This document shows, piece by piece, positions 16,204 to 24,298 of a DNA stretch of 64,000 bases. Made by a program: the position numbers and the translations under genes. How positions within the stretch are numbered: the first letter of the stretch is position 1; every line of letters begins with the position of its first letter. The notes under the pieces are model-generated. The model was not told the origin of the DNA. It made no database searches and saw nothing but the letters and a program-made list of their open reading frames with translations. Source of the stretch: JAKQTR01 sp046496425 (GTDB taxonomy: Bacteria; Acidobacteriota; Vicinamibacteria; Vicinamibacterales; JAKQTR01); contig JAWOGY010000304.1 in the NCBI GenBank assembly GCA_046496425.1, positions 1-64,000 of the forward strand, in the 5' to 3' direction.

Positions 16204-18072
16204 CTACGGGCGCAGTTCCGGCTTCACCCGGACGCCCAGGAACCGGGTGTCCTCGGACGCCCCCGACATGAAGCGCGGCACGAACCCGGCAGCGCTCCGG
16301 ATCGACACGCGCCAGACGCGCGTGCCCATGTACGGGAACCCCTCGTCAAGCGGCACGCTGACGCGCGCCGTGGCGTTGGGGGCCAGGTCCACGCGCTGAC
16401 GGCGCCAGCCGCGGGAGACACTCACCGACGTCGCCACATCGCCGCTGGCGAGGTCGAGGTCGAGGGCCGACGCCGGCTCGACCGTCTTCACCAGGAACTC
16501 GGCTGTCGACCGGCCCTTCACCCAGAAGGTCAGGTCCTCCCGCGCGTACGCGTTGTCGTCGAGGAAGTAGATCTGGAACCGCCGTGCCTCGCCGAACCAG
16601 ACGCGCGCGCGGTTCGGCTGGGTGTTGATCGGCAGGTCGTTCACCAGCGTCAACTCGACCGGAAGCCACCTCAGCGGGCCTTGCTTCGCCTGCTCCGAGG
16701 GGTTGAAGGACGAGAAGAACGGGTTGAACGTCACCTGGGCCGAGAAGAGGCAGCCCACGGCCCACGGGACGACGGCCCATCCGGCGGACGCGATCGGCGG
16801 CAGCAGGAACAGCAGCACGCCGTAGGTGTTCATGAAATAGCGGTTCCCGATCGACCCTCCGCCGCCGTTGTACGTGTAAGGGACCCAGAGCAGCAGCAGC
16901 AGGACTTCCGCCGCCGCGCCGCCGAACACGAACCACTGCCACGGCGCGCGCTTCCCTCGCGCGAGCAGGAAGGCGCCCAGGGCGAACAGCCCGGGGAAGA
17001 AGTACGGCAACAGCCCCGAATAGCGGCCGACGACGAAGTACGCGGCGTTGTGGGAGAGGACCGTCCAGAAGACGCGGCCATCGAAGATGGTGGCCCACAG
17101 GACACGGTTGGTCGCCCGGTCCTGCCCCACCTCCTCCCACGGCACCCCGCGCTCCTGGAACGGGTAGGACCCGTAGAACGTGCGGCGGTCGCCGCCCTGG
17201 AAGTTCCAGTCTCCCGTGACCGCCACGTTGCCGGCCAGGAGCACGGCGCCAACGAGGCCGAAGATCACGCCGGCGAGGACGAGCCGCCGCCACTGGCGCC
17301 TGGCGAGCATCCAGGCGAGCATCGGGAGGATCAGGAGCAGGTTCGACGGTTTCGAAAACGTGGCCACGCCGAGCAGTGCGGCGGCGGCGAGATCGGACCC
17401 GGGCCTGAAGAGCCATCCCGTGCCGCGCGGCGACGACTCCGGCGCGGCGACTTCCTTGTAGAGCCAGCAGAAGTAGCCGAGCAGCACGAGGCTGAAGTTG
17501 AACAGCTCGGGCGTGATCCAGACGAAGTACGTGGGCGCCACCGATGCCATGAGGAACCCGGTGGCCAGCACCAGGGACACCAGCGGCGACGATCGCGCGT
17601 TCAGAAAGAGGTACGCCGCGAGCGTGACCAGCGCCAGCAGAACGGCGTGGAACGCCAGGAACCCGTTCGTGCCGGCGAGCAGGACGAACGGCGAGGCCGC
17701 CACGGGGTAGACGTAGGACTTGCCGTAGAAGAGCCGGGCCGGATCGGGATCCGGGCGCCGCTCGATGCTGAAGAACGGCGCGTCGCCGGTCGACCGGACT
17801 TCGAGATCCGTGCCCTTCTTGAGGAACACGCCCGACGGGCCGGACGGGAACTCGCGCCAGACGCGAGCCAGGTCCTCGCGCCGGTATGCGAGGTCGCCGT
17901 CCTCGGCGAGGCTGTGGCCCATCATGTAGTAGGTCGCCTCGTCGCTCTGGATGCCGAAGGCGGCGCGAGGAAAATCGACCGAGAGCGCAATGCCGCCGTA
18001 GAGGCAGAGCACGATCGCGGCGGCAATCAGCCCCGGGGCCGGGTCGCGCCGCTGGGCGGCGGCGAGGGTCAC
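16204..18072 (-). CDS. polytopic membrane protein, GT-C/ArnT-like glycosyltransferase candidate
   Basis: 622 residues from GTG 18072, which overlaps the upstream GT4 stop as GTGA; a longer open frame upstream is the shadow of that GT4 gene. About ten hydrophobic helices fill residues ~10-420 (for example GLIAAAIVLCLYGGIAL and YPVAASPFVLLAGTNGFLAF), followed by a ~190-residue extracytoplasmic C-terminal domain with a beta-rich look. The first loop contains QSDEATYYMMGHSLAEDGD, the acidic pair expected in lipid-linked-sugar-using GT-C enzymes of the PMT/ArnT group. A transfer of a polyprenyl-phosphate sugar onto the exported glycan is inferred from this and the operon context. Confidence 0.7.
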   Translation of the reverse strand: MTLAAAQRRDPAPGLIAAAIVLCLYGGIALSVDFPRAAFGIQSDEATYYMMGHSLAEDGDLAYRREDLARVWREFPSGPSGVFLKKGTDLEVRSTGDAPFFSIERRPDPDPARLFYGKSYVYPVAASPFVLLAGTNGFLAFHAVLLALVTLAAYLFLNARSSPLVSLVLATGFLMASVAPTYFVWITPELFNFSLVLLGYFCWLYKEVAAPESSPRGTGWLFRPGSDLAAAALLGVATFSKPSNLLLILPMLAWMLARRQWRRLVLAGVIFGLVGAVLLAGNVAVTGDWNFQGGDRRTFYGSYPFQERGVPWEEVGQDRATNRVLWATIFDGRVFWTVLSHNAAYFVVGRYSGLLPYFFPGLFALGAFLLARGKRAPWQWFVFGGAAAEVLLLLLWVPYTYNGGGGSIGNRYFMNTYGVLLFLLPPIASAGWAVVPWAVGCLFSAQVTFNPFFSSFNPSEQAKQGPLRWLPVELTLVNDLPINTQPNRARVWFGEARRFQIYFLDDNAYAREDLTFWVKGRSTAEFLVKTVEPASALDLDLASGDVATSVSVSRGWRRQRVDLAPNATARVSVPLDEGFPYMGTRVWRVSIRSAAGFVPRFMSGASEDTRFLGVRVKPELRP

Positions 18073-19271
18073 GAGGGCCGCTCCCCCGTCAGGAACGAGA
18101 GGTCCTGCTCGAGCACGCCCCGGCGGTGCGTGCGGCGGGAGACGTCGTGGAGCATCGTATACAGCCGCTCCATCTTCCGGACGAACGCGTGGATGTCGTA
18201 CTGGCCGCCCGTCACCCGGGCGTTCGCGGAGAGGCGCGCCCGATCGGCTGGCGCGTTCATCAGGGCGAGCATCTGGTCCGCCAGCGCCCTGGCATTCCGT
18301 CTGGGCACGATGCGCGCGTCGTGGTCGTGACGGAGAATGTCGACGAGGCCGTCCGCGTCCGTGGCGACGATCGGCTTTCCGGCCGCCAGCGCCTCGAAGG
18401 CGGTGAGCGGCGTGCCCTCCCACAGGGACGGGAAGACGCTCAGGTCGAAGGCGGCGAGCGTGGCCGCCACGTCTTTCGCGAACCCGGCGAACACGAAGCG
18501 GTCGCCGAGTTCCAGCCGGGCGGCCTGCTCCTCGAGGCCAGCGCGCCGCGGGCCCTCGCCGACGAGGAAGAACCTGGCCTCGGGCCGGACGTCGAGCACG
18601 AGCCGGGCGGCGTCGACGAGGTACTCGTTCCCCTTGGAATCGTGCAGGCGGGTCACGGTGCCGATCACGAAGTCGGCGGGGGCCGCGCCAAGGGCCTGCC
18701 GGGCCGCGGCAATCTCCCCGGGGCTGCGCTCGCGGCTGAACTCGTCGTACGGGGCGCCGAGGTACACCACCTTGACCTTCTGCGGCGGGAGCAGGCGGGC
18801 GTTGACGACGAACTCCGCGGTGCTCTTCGAGACGGCAATCGCGATGTCGGTGAAGGGCTCGAGCGCCCGGTCCGCCACCTTCTGGTACCACGGGGTGTCC
18901 GTCAGATTGGCGTGCTCGTGGAGGATCGCCGGGAGCCGGCGCATCGCCGCCGCGGCGCGGCCGAACGTGGTGGCGCCGTACCCGTGCAGGTGCAGGACGT
19001 CGATGGACTTGCGGTCGATGATCTTCAAGAGCGCCGTGAGCGTGGCGGGATCGAACTTCGACTTGTGCAGGTAGCTGATGTCGACGCCGAGCGACTCGAG
19101 GGTCTCTTCCGAGAGGTCCTTCCTGCGCAAGCTGACGAGAGACACCGTGAAGCGGGACGCGTCGAAGCGCGGCAGCATCCATGCGAACAGGCGTTTGACG
19201 CCGTGCATGCGCGACCCTTCCCAGCCGAGGTGGTCGCAGACGTGCAGGATGTTCAGCGTGCGCGTGCTCAT
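18069..19271 (-). CDS. GT4 family glycosyltransferase
   Basis: 400 residues from ATG 19271, with GGAG five bases upstream and one base after the preceding stop. N-terminal motif LHVCDHLGWEGSRMHGVKRL, central IDVLHLHGYGATTFG, donor-site motifs GTVTRLHDSKGNEYLVDAA and FPSLWEGTPLTAFEALAAGK, the conserved E(x7)E of retaining GT-B enzymes. Cytoplasmic face of the inner membrane; donor and acceptor unknown. Part of the nine-gene operon, coupled to its neighbours by a one-base gap upstream and a GTGA overlap downstream. Confidence 0.92.
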   Translation of the reverse strand: MSTRTLNILHVCDHLGWEGSRMHGVKRLFAWMLPRFDASRFTVSLVSLRRKDLSEETLESLGVDISYLHKSKFDPATLTALLKIIDRKSIDVLHLHGYGATTFGRAAAAMRRLPAILHEHANLTDTPWYQKVADRALEPFTDIAIAVSKSTAEFVVNARLLPPQKVKVVYLGAPYDEFSRERSPGEIAAARQALGAAPADFVIGTVTRLHDSKGNEYLVDAARLVLDVRPEARFFLVGEGPRRAGLEEQAARLELGDRFVFAGFAKDVAATLAAFDLSVFPSLWEGTPLTAFEALAAGKPIVATDADGLVDILRHDHDARIVPRRNARALADQMLALMNAPADRARLSANARVTGGQYDIHAFVRKMERLYTMLHDVSRRTHRRGVLEQDLSFLTGERPS

Positions 19272-19272
19272 G

Positions 19273-20025
19273 TCACTCCGCCGGGGCCTCAACGCCGCCG
19301 CGCATGCCCAGGATCCGGGCCGGGCGCCCGGCGGCGACGGCGTACTCGGGCACGTCGACGCGCACGACGGCGCCTGCCCCGATGATCGCATGGCCGCCGA
19401 TGCTCACGCCATCGAGGATCTTCGCCCCGGCACCCATCCAGACGCCGTCGCCCACCGAGACGCCTTTCGACTGGCGCCCCTGCGCCGTCACCGGCTTCGA
19501 GAGGTCGGCGTGGTCGTGATCACCGCCGATCAGGTAACAATAAGCCGCCAGCAGCGAGTCGGCGCCCAAGGTGACCACGCTCGCGGAGAAGATCTCGCAG
19601 TTGAACCCGATGTTGGCGCGGTCGCCGACGGCGATGTCGCCGTTCTTGCACGACAGGATCGTGTTGCGGCCCACGAAGACGCCGCTGCCGATGGTGATGC
19701 CGCCGTTGGTGTCGCCCTTGGCGTCGAGCAGGCAGTTGTCGTCGATGACGACGTTGTCGCCGATCCGGATCTTGCCCGGGTGCCGCAGCACTACGTTCTG
19801 GCCGAACACGACGTTGCGCCCGCAGGCGCCGAGCAGCCTCGGATAGAGGAGCCTGCGCAGGATTAGCCCCAGGGCGCCCGGCACGGCCTGACTCGCCAGT
19901 GTAATCAGTTCGTGTCTGGCGAGCGCGAGCCAGCCCGGGCGGCCGACGACAAGCCGCGCGTACTTGTCGAGGGCCGAACTGCGCGCGTCGAACAACTGGT
20001 CCTGGGCCTTCGGAATCCCGGCCAT
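19273..20025 (-). CDS. hexapeptide-repeat (left-handed beta-helix) acyltransferase
   Basis: 250 residues. ATG at 20025 shares one base with the upstream stop (TAATG). After ~75 N-terminal residues, repeated [LIV]-G-x-x-x-x units form a left-handed beta-helix (NVVFGQNVVLRHPGKIRIGD, then ITIGSGVFVGRNTILS and VSVGDGVWMGAGAKILDGVS), with a catalytic-type histidine in GGDHDHAD. This is the WbbJ/maltose-O-acetyltransferase architecture, adding acetyl groups from acetyl-CoA to sugars. The substrate is probably the glycan or one of its nucleotide-sugar precursors. Confidence 0.9.
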   Translation of the reverse strand: MAGIPKAQDQLFDARSSALDKYARLVVGRPGWLALARHELITLASQAVPGALGLILRRLLYPRLLGACGRNVVFGQNVVLRHPGKIRIGDNVVIDDNCLLDAKGDTNGGITIGSGVFVGRNTILSCKNGDIAVGDRANIGFNCEIFSASVVTLGADSLLAAYCYLIGGDHDHADLSKPVTAQGRQSKGVSVGDGVWMGAGAKILDGVSIGGHAIIGAGAVVRVDVPEYAVAAGRPARILGMRGGVEAPAE

Positions 20026-21008
20026 TAGAGCCACCCCTGATCGCGGTACCACGCCAGCGTGCGCCGGATGCCCTCGTCGAGGCCGACCCTCGGGGCGTAG
20101 CCCAGTTCGGCCCGCGCCCTCGAGATGTCGAACGCCCGGCTCTTCGTGAAGAAATCGACGCGCCGCCGGTACAGCGGAGGCTCGATCCCGAACGGCACGC
20201 ACAGCGCCTCGCATGCCGCGCCGGCGAGCCAGACGGGCCACACCGGAACGTGGAGCGACGGCGGCCGGACACCGGCCGAGGACGCGATTCTCCTGACGAG
20301 TTCGTTGAGCGACGTCACCTCGCCCCCAGCCAGGATGTAGGTGCGGCCCGCCGCCGCCGGTGTCTCCCCGCACAGCCGGAACCCCTCGGCGAGGTCCTCG
20401 ACGTACGTGAGATGGTAGAAAATCTCACCCGACCCGAGCGTCACGAAGCGCCGCCGCGCGACGCCCCGGAAAAGCTTGAGCAGCCGACGATCGCCGGGGC
20501 CGTAGATCCCGCTCGGCCTGGCGATCACCAGGTCCATCCCCGTCCGGGCCGCCGCCCGGAGGCCGAGGCGTTCTCCTTCGAGCTTCGAACGCTGATACTC
20601 GTCTCCGGGCCTGAGCGGCGCGTCTTCGCCGGCCGGAGGGTGCTCCACGTCGCCGTGCACGCCAATCGTGCTGCAGTGCACCACGCGCCGCACGCCGGCC
20701 TCTGCGCCGGCCTCGACCAGCGCCGCCACCGCCTTCGCGTTGATCGCGTGGTAGGCGTCCCTGCTGGCCGCCGCCTGGCGATAGGTCGCCCCGATGTTAT
20801 ACACGATGTCGATGCCCGCGAGGGCGCCGTCGAGCGAGGCGCGGTCGGTCAGGTCACCGGTGCTGACGTCGATCCCATCGGCGGCAAGCGCCGCCGCGCG
20901 CGGGTCCGGGCCTCGCACGAGCGCGCGCACTGCACAGCCCCGGCCCTGGAGATAACGAGCCAGGTGGCCGCCGGTGAACCCCGTCGCGCCGGTGACTAGC
21001 GCGCGCAT
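20025..21008 (-). CDS. NAD-dependent epimerase/dehydratase (extended SDR)
   Basis: 327 residues from ATG 21008, 13 bases inside the end of the methyltransferase gene. Rossmann motif VTGATGFTGGHLARYLQGRG, the extended-SDR pair YQRSK (Tyr-x-x-x-Lys) preceded by CSTIGVHG (catalytic Ser/Thr), and RPSGIYGPGDRR. The downstream FYHLTYVEDLAEGF segment is typical of sugar epimerases and 3-beta-HSD-like enzymes. It probably interconverts a nucleotide sugar for the operon's glycosyltransferases, though an isoprenoid or sterol-like substrate is also possible for this subfamily. Confidence 0.88.
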   Translation of the reverse strand: MRALVTGATGFTGGHLARYLQGRGCAVRALVRGPDPRAAALAADGIDVSTGDLTDRASLDGALAGIDIVYNIGATYRQAAASRDAYHAINAKAVAALVEAGAEAGVRRVVHCSTIGVHGDVEHPPAGEDAPLRPGDEYQRSKLEGERLGLRAAARTGMDLVIARPSGIYGPGDRRLLKLFRGVARRRFVTLGSGEIFYHLTYVEDLAEGFRLCGETPAAAGRTYILAGGEVTSLNELVRRIASSAGVRPPSLHVPVWPVWLAGAACEALCVPFGIEPPLYRRRVDFFTKSRAFDISRARAELGYAPRVGLDEGIRRTLAWYRDQGWL

Positions 21009-21739
21009 CGGACCGCCACCACCGTGACTGGCGACCCCAGCAGCCGGAGGAGGCCGACGCTCGCCAGCGCCTTCTCCACGGCCGCGGTGAACGCCCTCGA
21101 CCCGATCGCCTTGTGCAGCGCGATGGGCAGGACGAATTGGCGGTGCACCTGCTCGATCCGGAATCCGGAGGCTTCCACCACGCGCCGGACCTCCGCCGGC
21201 CTCAGGACGCGGTACGCCTCGACGGGACGGCCGAGAGCGGCGGCCACCCGGCGGACGGATGCCTGGACCGCCGCCGCGCTGCAGGCGGACGGATAATCGA
21301 AGACCACCCGGTCGGCGGAGACCCGGCACAACTCCGACAGACAACGCCGCCAGTCCGGCGTGTGCATGAGCACTCTCAGGCTGACGGCGCAGCAAAACGC
21401 CCTGTCCGGGTACGCCAGTTGGTGCGCGTCCCCCACTTCGAAGGTCGCCTCGAGGCCTGCCGCGGCCGCCCGGGCCCTCCCGACGCGCAGCATCTCTGCC
21501 GACGCGTCGAGGCCCGTCACGCGCGCCCCCCGCCGGGCCAGCCCGAGGGCGGCGCGCCCCGTGCCCGTGCCGACGTCGAGGACGGCGCATCCCTCGACGG
21601 GGCCGAGAAACGACGCGAGGACCTGTTCTTGGGCCTCGGCGAGCAGCGTGCCGATGGGACCGCTGAAGCGCATGGCGTCGAAGCGGTCGGCCATCGCCGG
21701 GTCGGCATAGACGCGATAGCTGTAGTGGTTGTCGTTCAC
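20996..21739 (-). CDS. class I SAM-dependent methyltransferase
   Basis: 247 residues from GTG 21739, overlapping the upstream stop as GTGA. Motif I CAVLDVGTGTGRAALGLARR, acidic residue in VTGLDASAEML, motif post-I EVGDAHQLAY. The N-terminal YADPAMADRFDAMRF and C-terminal hydrophobic portion (QFVLPIALHKAIGS) are seen in methyltransferases of polysaccharide and lipid clusters. Probably methylates a sugar or a glycan end. Acts in the cytoplasm. The specific acceptor cannot be told. Confidence 0.87.
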   Translation of the reverse strand: MNDNHYSYRVYADPAMADRFDAMRFSGPIGTLLAEAQEQVLASFLGPVEGCAVLDVGTGTGRAALGLARRGARVTGLDASAEMLRVGRARAAAAGLEATFEVGDAHQLAYPDRAFCCAVSLRVLMHTPDWRRCLSELCRVSADRVVFDYPSACSAAAVQASVRRVAAALGRPVEAYRVLRPAEVRRVVEASGFRIEQVHRQFVLPIALHKAIGSRAFTAAVEKALASVGLLRLLGSPVTVVAVRCAR

Positions 21740-22926
21740 GGCGCCGGCGCCTCCGCATCCCGCCCGGTCATCGGCCTGAGGGCCTCGCGCGTCCGCTGCA
21801 CGTAGGCCTCGTACGTGTAGCGCGTGCTGGCGAGGGCCAGGGCCGCCTGGCCGAGCGCCGAGGCGCGGGCGCCGTCGCCAAGCACCCGAAGGATCCCGGC
21901 GGCGAAGGCGTCCGGCGTCGGGTCGGTCAATTCCGCCACCGTCGCGTCCAGCACCTGCGTGTGCGTGACGAGGTTGGTCGCGACGATGGGCGTGCCGCTC
22001 CTCAGGTACTGGTAGATCTTGAGCGGCGTGTTCTTGCCCCGGCTCCGGGGCGAGACGAGCACGTCGGCCGCCTCGAGGTACGCAGGGATCTCCTCGGCGG
22101 GGCGCTCGCCGGCGAACACGACGGACGCGCCAATCCCCTGCGCCGCCGCATCGAGGCGCGCCCGCGCGATCTGGTCGGCGTGCCCTCCCGCGAGGACGAG
22201 CCGGGCGTCCGGCGCACGTTCCAGGACGCGCCGCATCGCCGCGAACAGGAGGTCGAGCCCCTGGTACGCTTCGAACGTCCCGGTGTACAGCACCATCGGA
22301 GCGGCGAGGGGAACGCCGGTGACGGCTCGGACATCGAGCGCCTCCGATAACGCGTTCGCGTCCCCCGAGCCGGGCGCGTTCTCGATGAGCACCACGTGGG
22401 CGCCGGGCGCGATGGCGCGGGCCACTTCCTCGAGATGCCGGCAGATCACGATGACCGATGCCGATTGCGAGACCATGAGCCGCTCGAGCGCCCGAAAAAC
22501 CCGCACGAGCACCCGCGACCTGCTGAACTTGAAGTTCGACAGCTGCTCGGGCAGGCTCGAGTGCATGTCGTAGAGGTGCGGCAGACGGAGCAGGCGGGAC
22601 AGCACGAGGCCGATGGCCCCGCCCTCTTCGTGCGAATGGACGTAGTCGAACTTCCACTTCAGGGCGACGTGGAGGGCCTTGACGGCCAGCAGCAGGTCGA
22701 GCGGCACTTTCGCGAGCGACGGTCCGATCTTGACGCGCCGCACGAACGGCGGGCGCCAGCTTCGGTGCACGTTCAGGCCCGGCAGCGACACGTCCCGCCC
22801 GAACGGATACGTGACGAGATCGACGCTGTGGCCGAGGTCGGCCAGCGCGCGGATTCGGTGGTATTCGCTGAAGGGCGTGCCCCGCGCCTCAAAGAAGGGT
22901 TCGGGGGCAATCATCAGGATGCGCAT
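21736..22926 (-). CDS. GT4 family glycosyltransferase, first gene of the glycan operon
   Basis: 396 residues. Starts MRILMIAPEPFFEARGTPF, the glycine-rich loop region of the GT-B N-domain; donor domain has LYTGTFEAYQGLDLLFAAM and VSPRSRGKNTPLKIYQYLRS, where the usual E(x7)E is replaced by a related GKNTPLKIYQYL pattern found in a distinct GT4 subgroup. ATG at 22926; a strong promoter (TTGACG, 18-base spacer, TAAAAT) lies directly upstream at 22981-23010. Initiates the coupled series of glycan genes. Sugar specificity is unknown. Confidence 0.9.
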   Translation of the reverse strand: MRILMIAPEPFFEARGTPFSEYHRIRALADLGHSVDLVTYPFGRDVSLPGLNVHRSWRPPFVRRVKIGPSLAKVPLDLLLAVKALHVALKWKFDYVHSHEEGGAIGLVLSRLLRLPHLYDMHSSLPEQLSNFKFSRSRVLVRVFRALERLMVSQSASVIVICRHLEEVARAIAPGAHVVLIENAPGSGDANALSEALDVRAVTGVPLAAPMVLYTGTFEAYQGLDLLFAAMRRVLERAPDARLVLAGGHADQIARARLDAAAQGIGASVVFAGERPAEEIPAYLEAADVLVSPRSRGKNTPLKIYQYLRSGTPIVATNLVTHTQVLDATVAELTDPTPDAFAAGILRVLGDGARASALGQAALALASTRYTYEAYVQRTREALRPMTGRDAEAPAP

Positions 22927-22980
22927 GGGTCGGGACGGCCCGCCCCTCCCGCCCGTGCGGGCCTGACGGCCGATCGTGTC

Positions 22981-23010
22981 ATTTTAGGTGTCCTGACCGA
23001 TCATCGTCAA
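22981..23010 (-). promoter_or_regulatory. sigma-70-type promoter for the glycan operon
   Basis: Reading the minus strand: -35 TTGACG (23010-23005), 18-base spacer, -10 TAAAAT (22986-22981). The expected transcript start is near 22974, 48 bases before the ATG at 22926. One of the best promoter matches in the window. Confidence 0.7.
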
Positions 23011-23051
23011 TGAAGGCGTCCAAAACTGCCGCGCCATGAGCGACTTAGCGG

Positions 23052-23080
23052 TTTACAGCCAGAGGCCTCCATGGTACTCT
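23052..23080 (+). promoter_or_regulatory. sigma-70-type promoter for the YbhN-like gene
   Basis: -35 TTTACA (23052-23057), 17-base spacer, -10 TACTCT (23075-23080). The expected start of transcription is near 23087, about 34 bases before the chosen ATG at 23121. Confidence 0.6.
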
Positions 23081-23120
23081 TTGGCCTTTGTCGAGGCCCG
23101 CGAGAACCTGCCAGGGGACC

Positions 23121-24161
23121 ATGCCGGAACGCCCAGGTGACCCGGACGGCAAGCCGAGCGCGATCGGCCGGACCGTGACGCTCCTGCTGAAAATCGTCGT
23201 CAGCGGGGCGCTGCTCTACCTGCTGCTTGGGCGTACGGACCTCTCGCGTCTCTGGAGTGACGTCAGCAACGCCTCGGCAGCCTGGCTGGCCTTCGCTCTG
23301 CTGCTGTACCTGCTCATGATCTTCCTGAGCGCGTGGCGCTGGAGGATATTGCTCGACGCCCAGCACGTCATCGTGCCGGTCGGGCGCCTCTTCAACTCCT
23401 ACCTGGTTGCGACGTTCTTCAACAACTTCCTGCCGAGCAACATCGGCGGCGATGTCGTCCGGGTGCGGGACACGGCCGGGCCGGCCGGATCGAAGACGCT
23501 GGCCACCACCGTGGTGCTCATGGATCGCGGCCTCGGCCTGCTGGGCCTGCTCACCATCGCGGCGGCCGGGGCGAGCATGGCGAGCCACATCGGGGGGCGT
23601 CCGCCCGTGCTCGCGTCCATGCTGTGGCTCGCGCTCGGGGCGGGCGTCACGGCATCGGCGGCCGCGGTGCTGATGCCCGGCGCGGTGGCCCGGCTCCTCA
23701 GCCCGCTGCGCCTGATACACCAGGAGTGGGTCGAGGAGCGCATCGGCCGGCTGACCGGCGCGCTCACCAGGTTCAGAGGCGCGCCGGGCGCCCTGGCGGC
23801 CTGCCTGGCGGGCGCCATCGTCGTTCAGGCCGTGCTCGTCGCGTTCTACGCCGCCATCGTCCACAGCATGAGCATCCCCGTCTCGGCGTGGCATCTCGCC
23901 GTGATTGTTCCGATCTCGTTCGTGGTGCAGATGGCGCCGGTGTCGCTGAACGGATTCGGCGTCCGGGAGGCCACCTTCACGTATTACTTCTCGCGGATCG
24001 GCCTGCCCATCGAGTCGGCGCTGGTGGTATCGTTCATGGGCGCGGGGCTCATCATCCTGTTCTCCGTGTCGGGCGCCGTGGCCTATCTGCTCCGCGGACC
24101 CCGGCGCGCCGACGCTGCGGCTCTTGACGGGTCGCCCGACGCGGAAGGCGGCCGGCGCTGA
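23121..24161 (+). CDS. YbhN/UPF0104 (LPG synthase transmembrane-type) membrane protein, flippase candidate
   Basis: 346 residues from ATG 23121, preceded by AGGGGA; a TTG or GTG 11 codons earlier is less likely because the predicted promoter start would leave little leader. About 7-8 membrane helices, with the hallmark ATFFNNFLPSNIGGDVVRV segment and NGFGVREATFTYYF near the C-terminus, both diagnostic of the YbhN/AglD/MprF-N-domain superfamily. Members flip or help synthesise lipids and lipid-linked glycans. Divergent from the glycan operon and sharing a 194-base control region with it, so a role in handling the lipid-linked glycan is a reasonable inference. Confidence 0.87.
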   Translation: MPERPGDPDGKPSAIGRTVTLLLKIVVSGALLYLLLGRTDLSRLWSDVSNASAAWLAFALLLYLLMIFLSAWRWRILLDAQHVIVPVGRLFNSYLVATFFNNFLPSNIGGDVVRVRDTAGPAGSKTLATTVVLMDRGLGLLGLLTIAAAGASMASHIGGRPPVLASMLWLALGAGVTASAAAVLMPGAVARLLSPLRLIHQEWVEERIGRLTGALTRFRGAPGALAACLAGAIVVQAVLVAFYAAIVHSMSIPVSAWHLAVIVPISFVVQMAPVSLNGFGVREATFTYYFSRIGLPIESALVVSFMGAGLIILFSVSGAVAYLLRGPRRADAAALDGSPDAEGGRR

Positions 24162-24226
24162 GGGCGGGGTAAAGTCCGGCCCCCTCCGGCCGATAAAGAT
24201 TATGGATCGCCGCATTCTGCCCAGGT

Positions 24227-24243
24227 TGGCACGATCGTTGTAA
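24227..24243 (+). promoter_or_regulatory. sigma-54 (RpoN) promoter candidate
   Basis: TTGGCACGATCGTTGTA matches the consensus TTGGCACG-N4-TTGCA at all positions except GT for the -12 GC. The GG/-12 spacing is exactly right. The predicted start is near 24254, 45 bases before the lipoprotein ATG. A sigma-54 activator is encoded in this window at 57483, which shows that the genome uses this sigma factor. Confidence 0.5.
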
Positions 24244-24298
24244 CCCCAACCGGCAGACCACCCGCAGCGGCCTTGGCTGCAGCGCTGGAGCAAACGTC

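Noticed and set aside
14854..18330. A plus-strand open frame of over 1,100 codons
   Set aside because: It is antisense to ttcA, a GT4 gene, the GT-C-like gene and part of another GT4 gene. Its translation is Arg/Gly/Ala/Val-rich with no motifs, typical of a GC-rich shadow frame.
16204..19182. A single 992-residue minus-strand protein covering the GT-C-like gene and upstream DNA
   Set aside because: The N-terminal ~370 residues are the wrong-frame reading of the GT4 gene at 18069-19271. A GTG at 18072 with GTGA overlap gives the real start.
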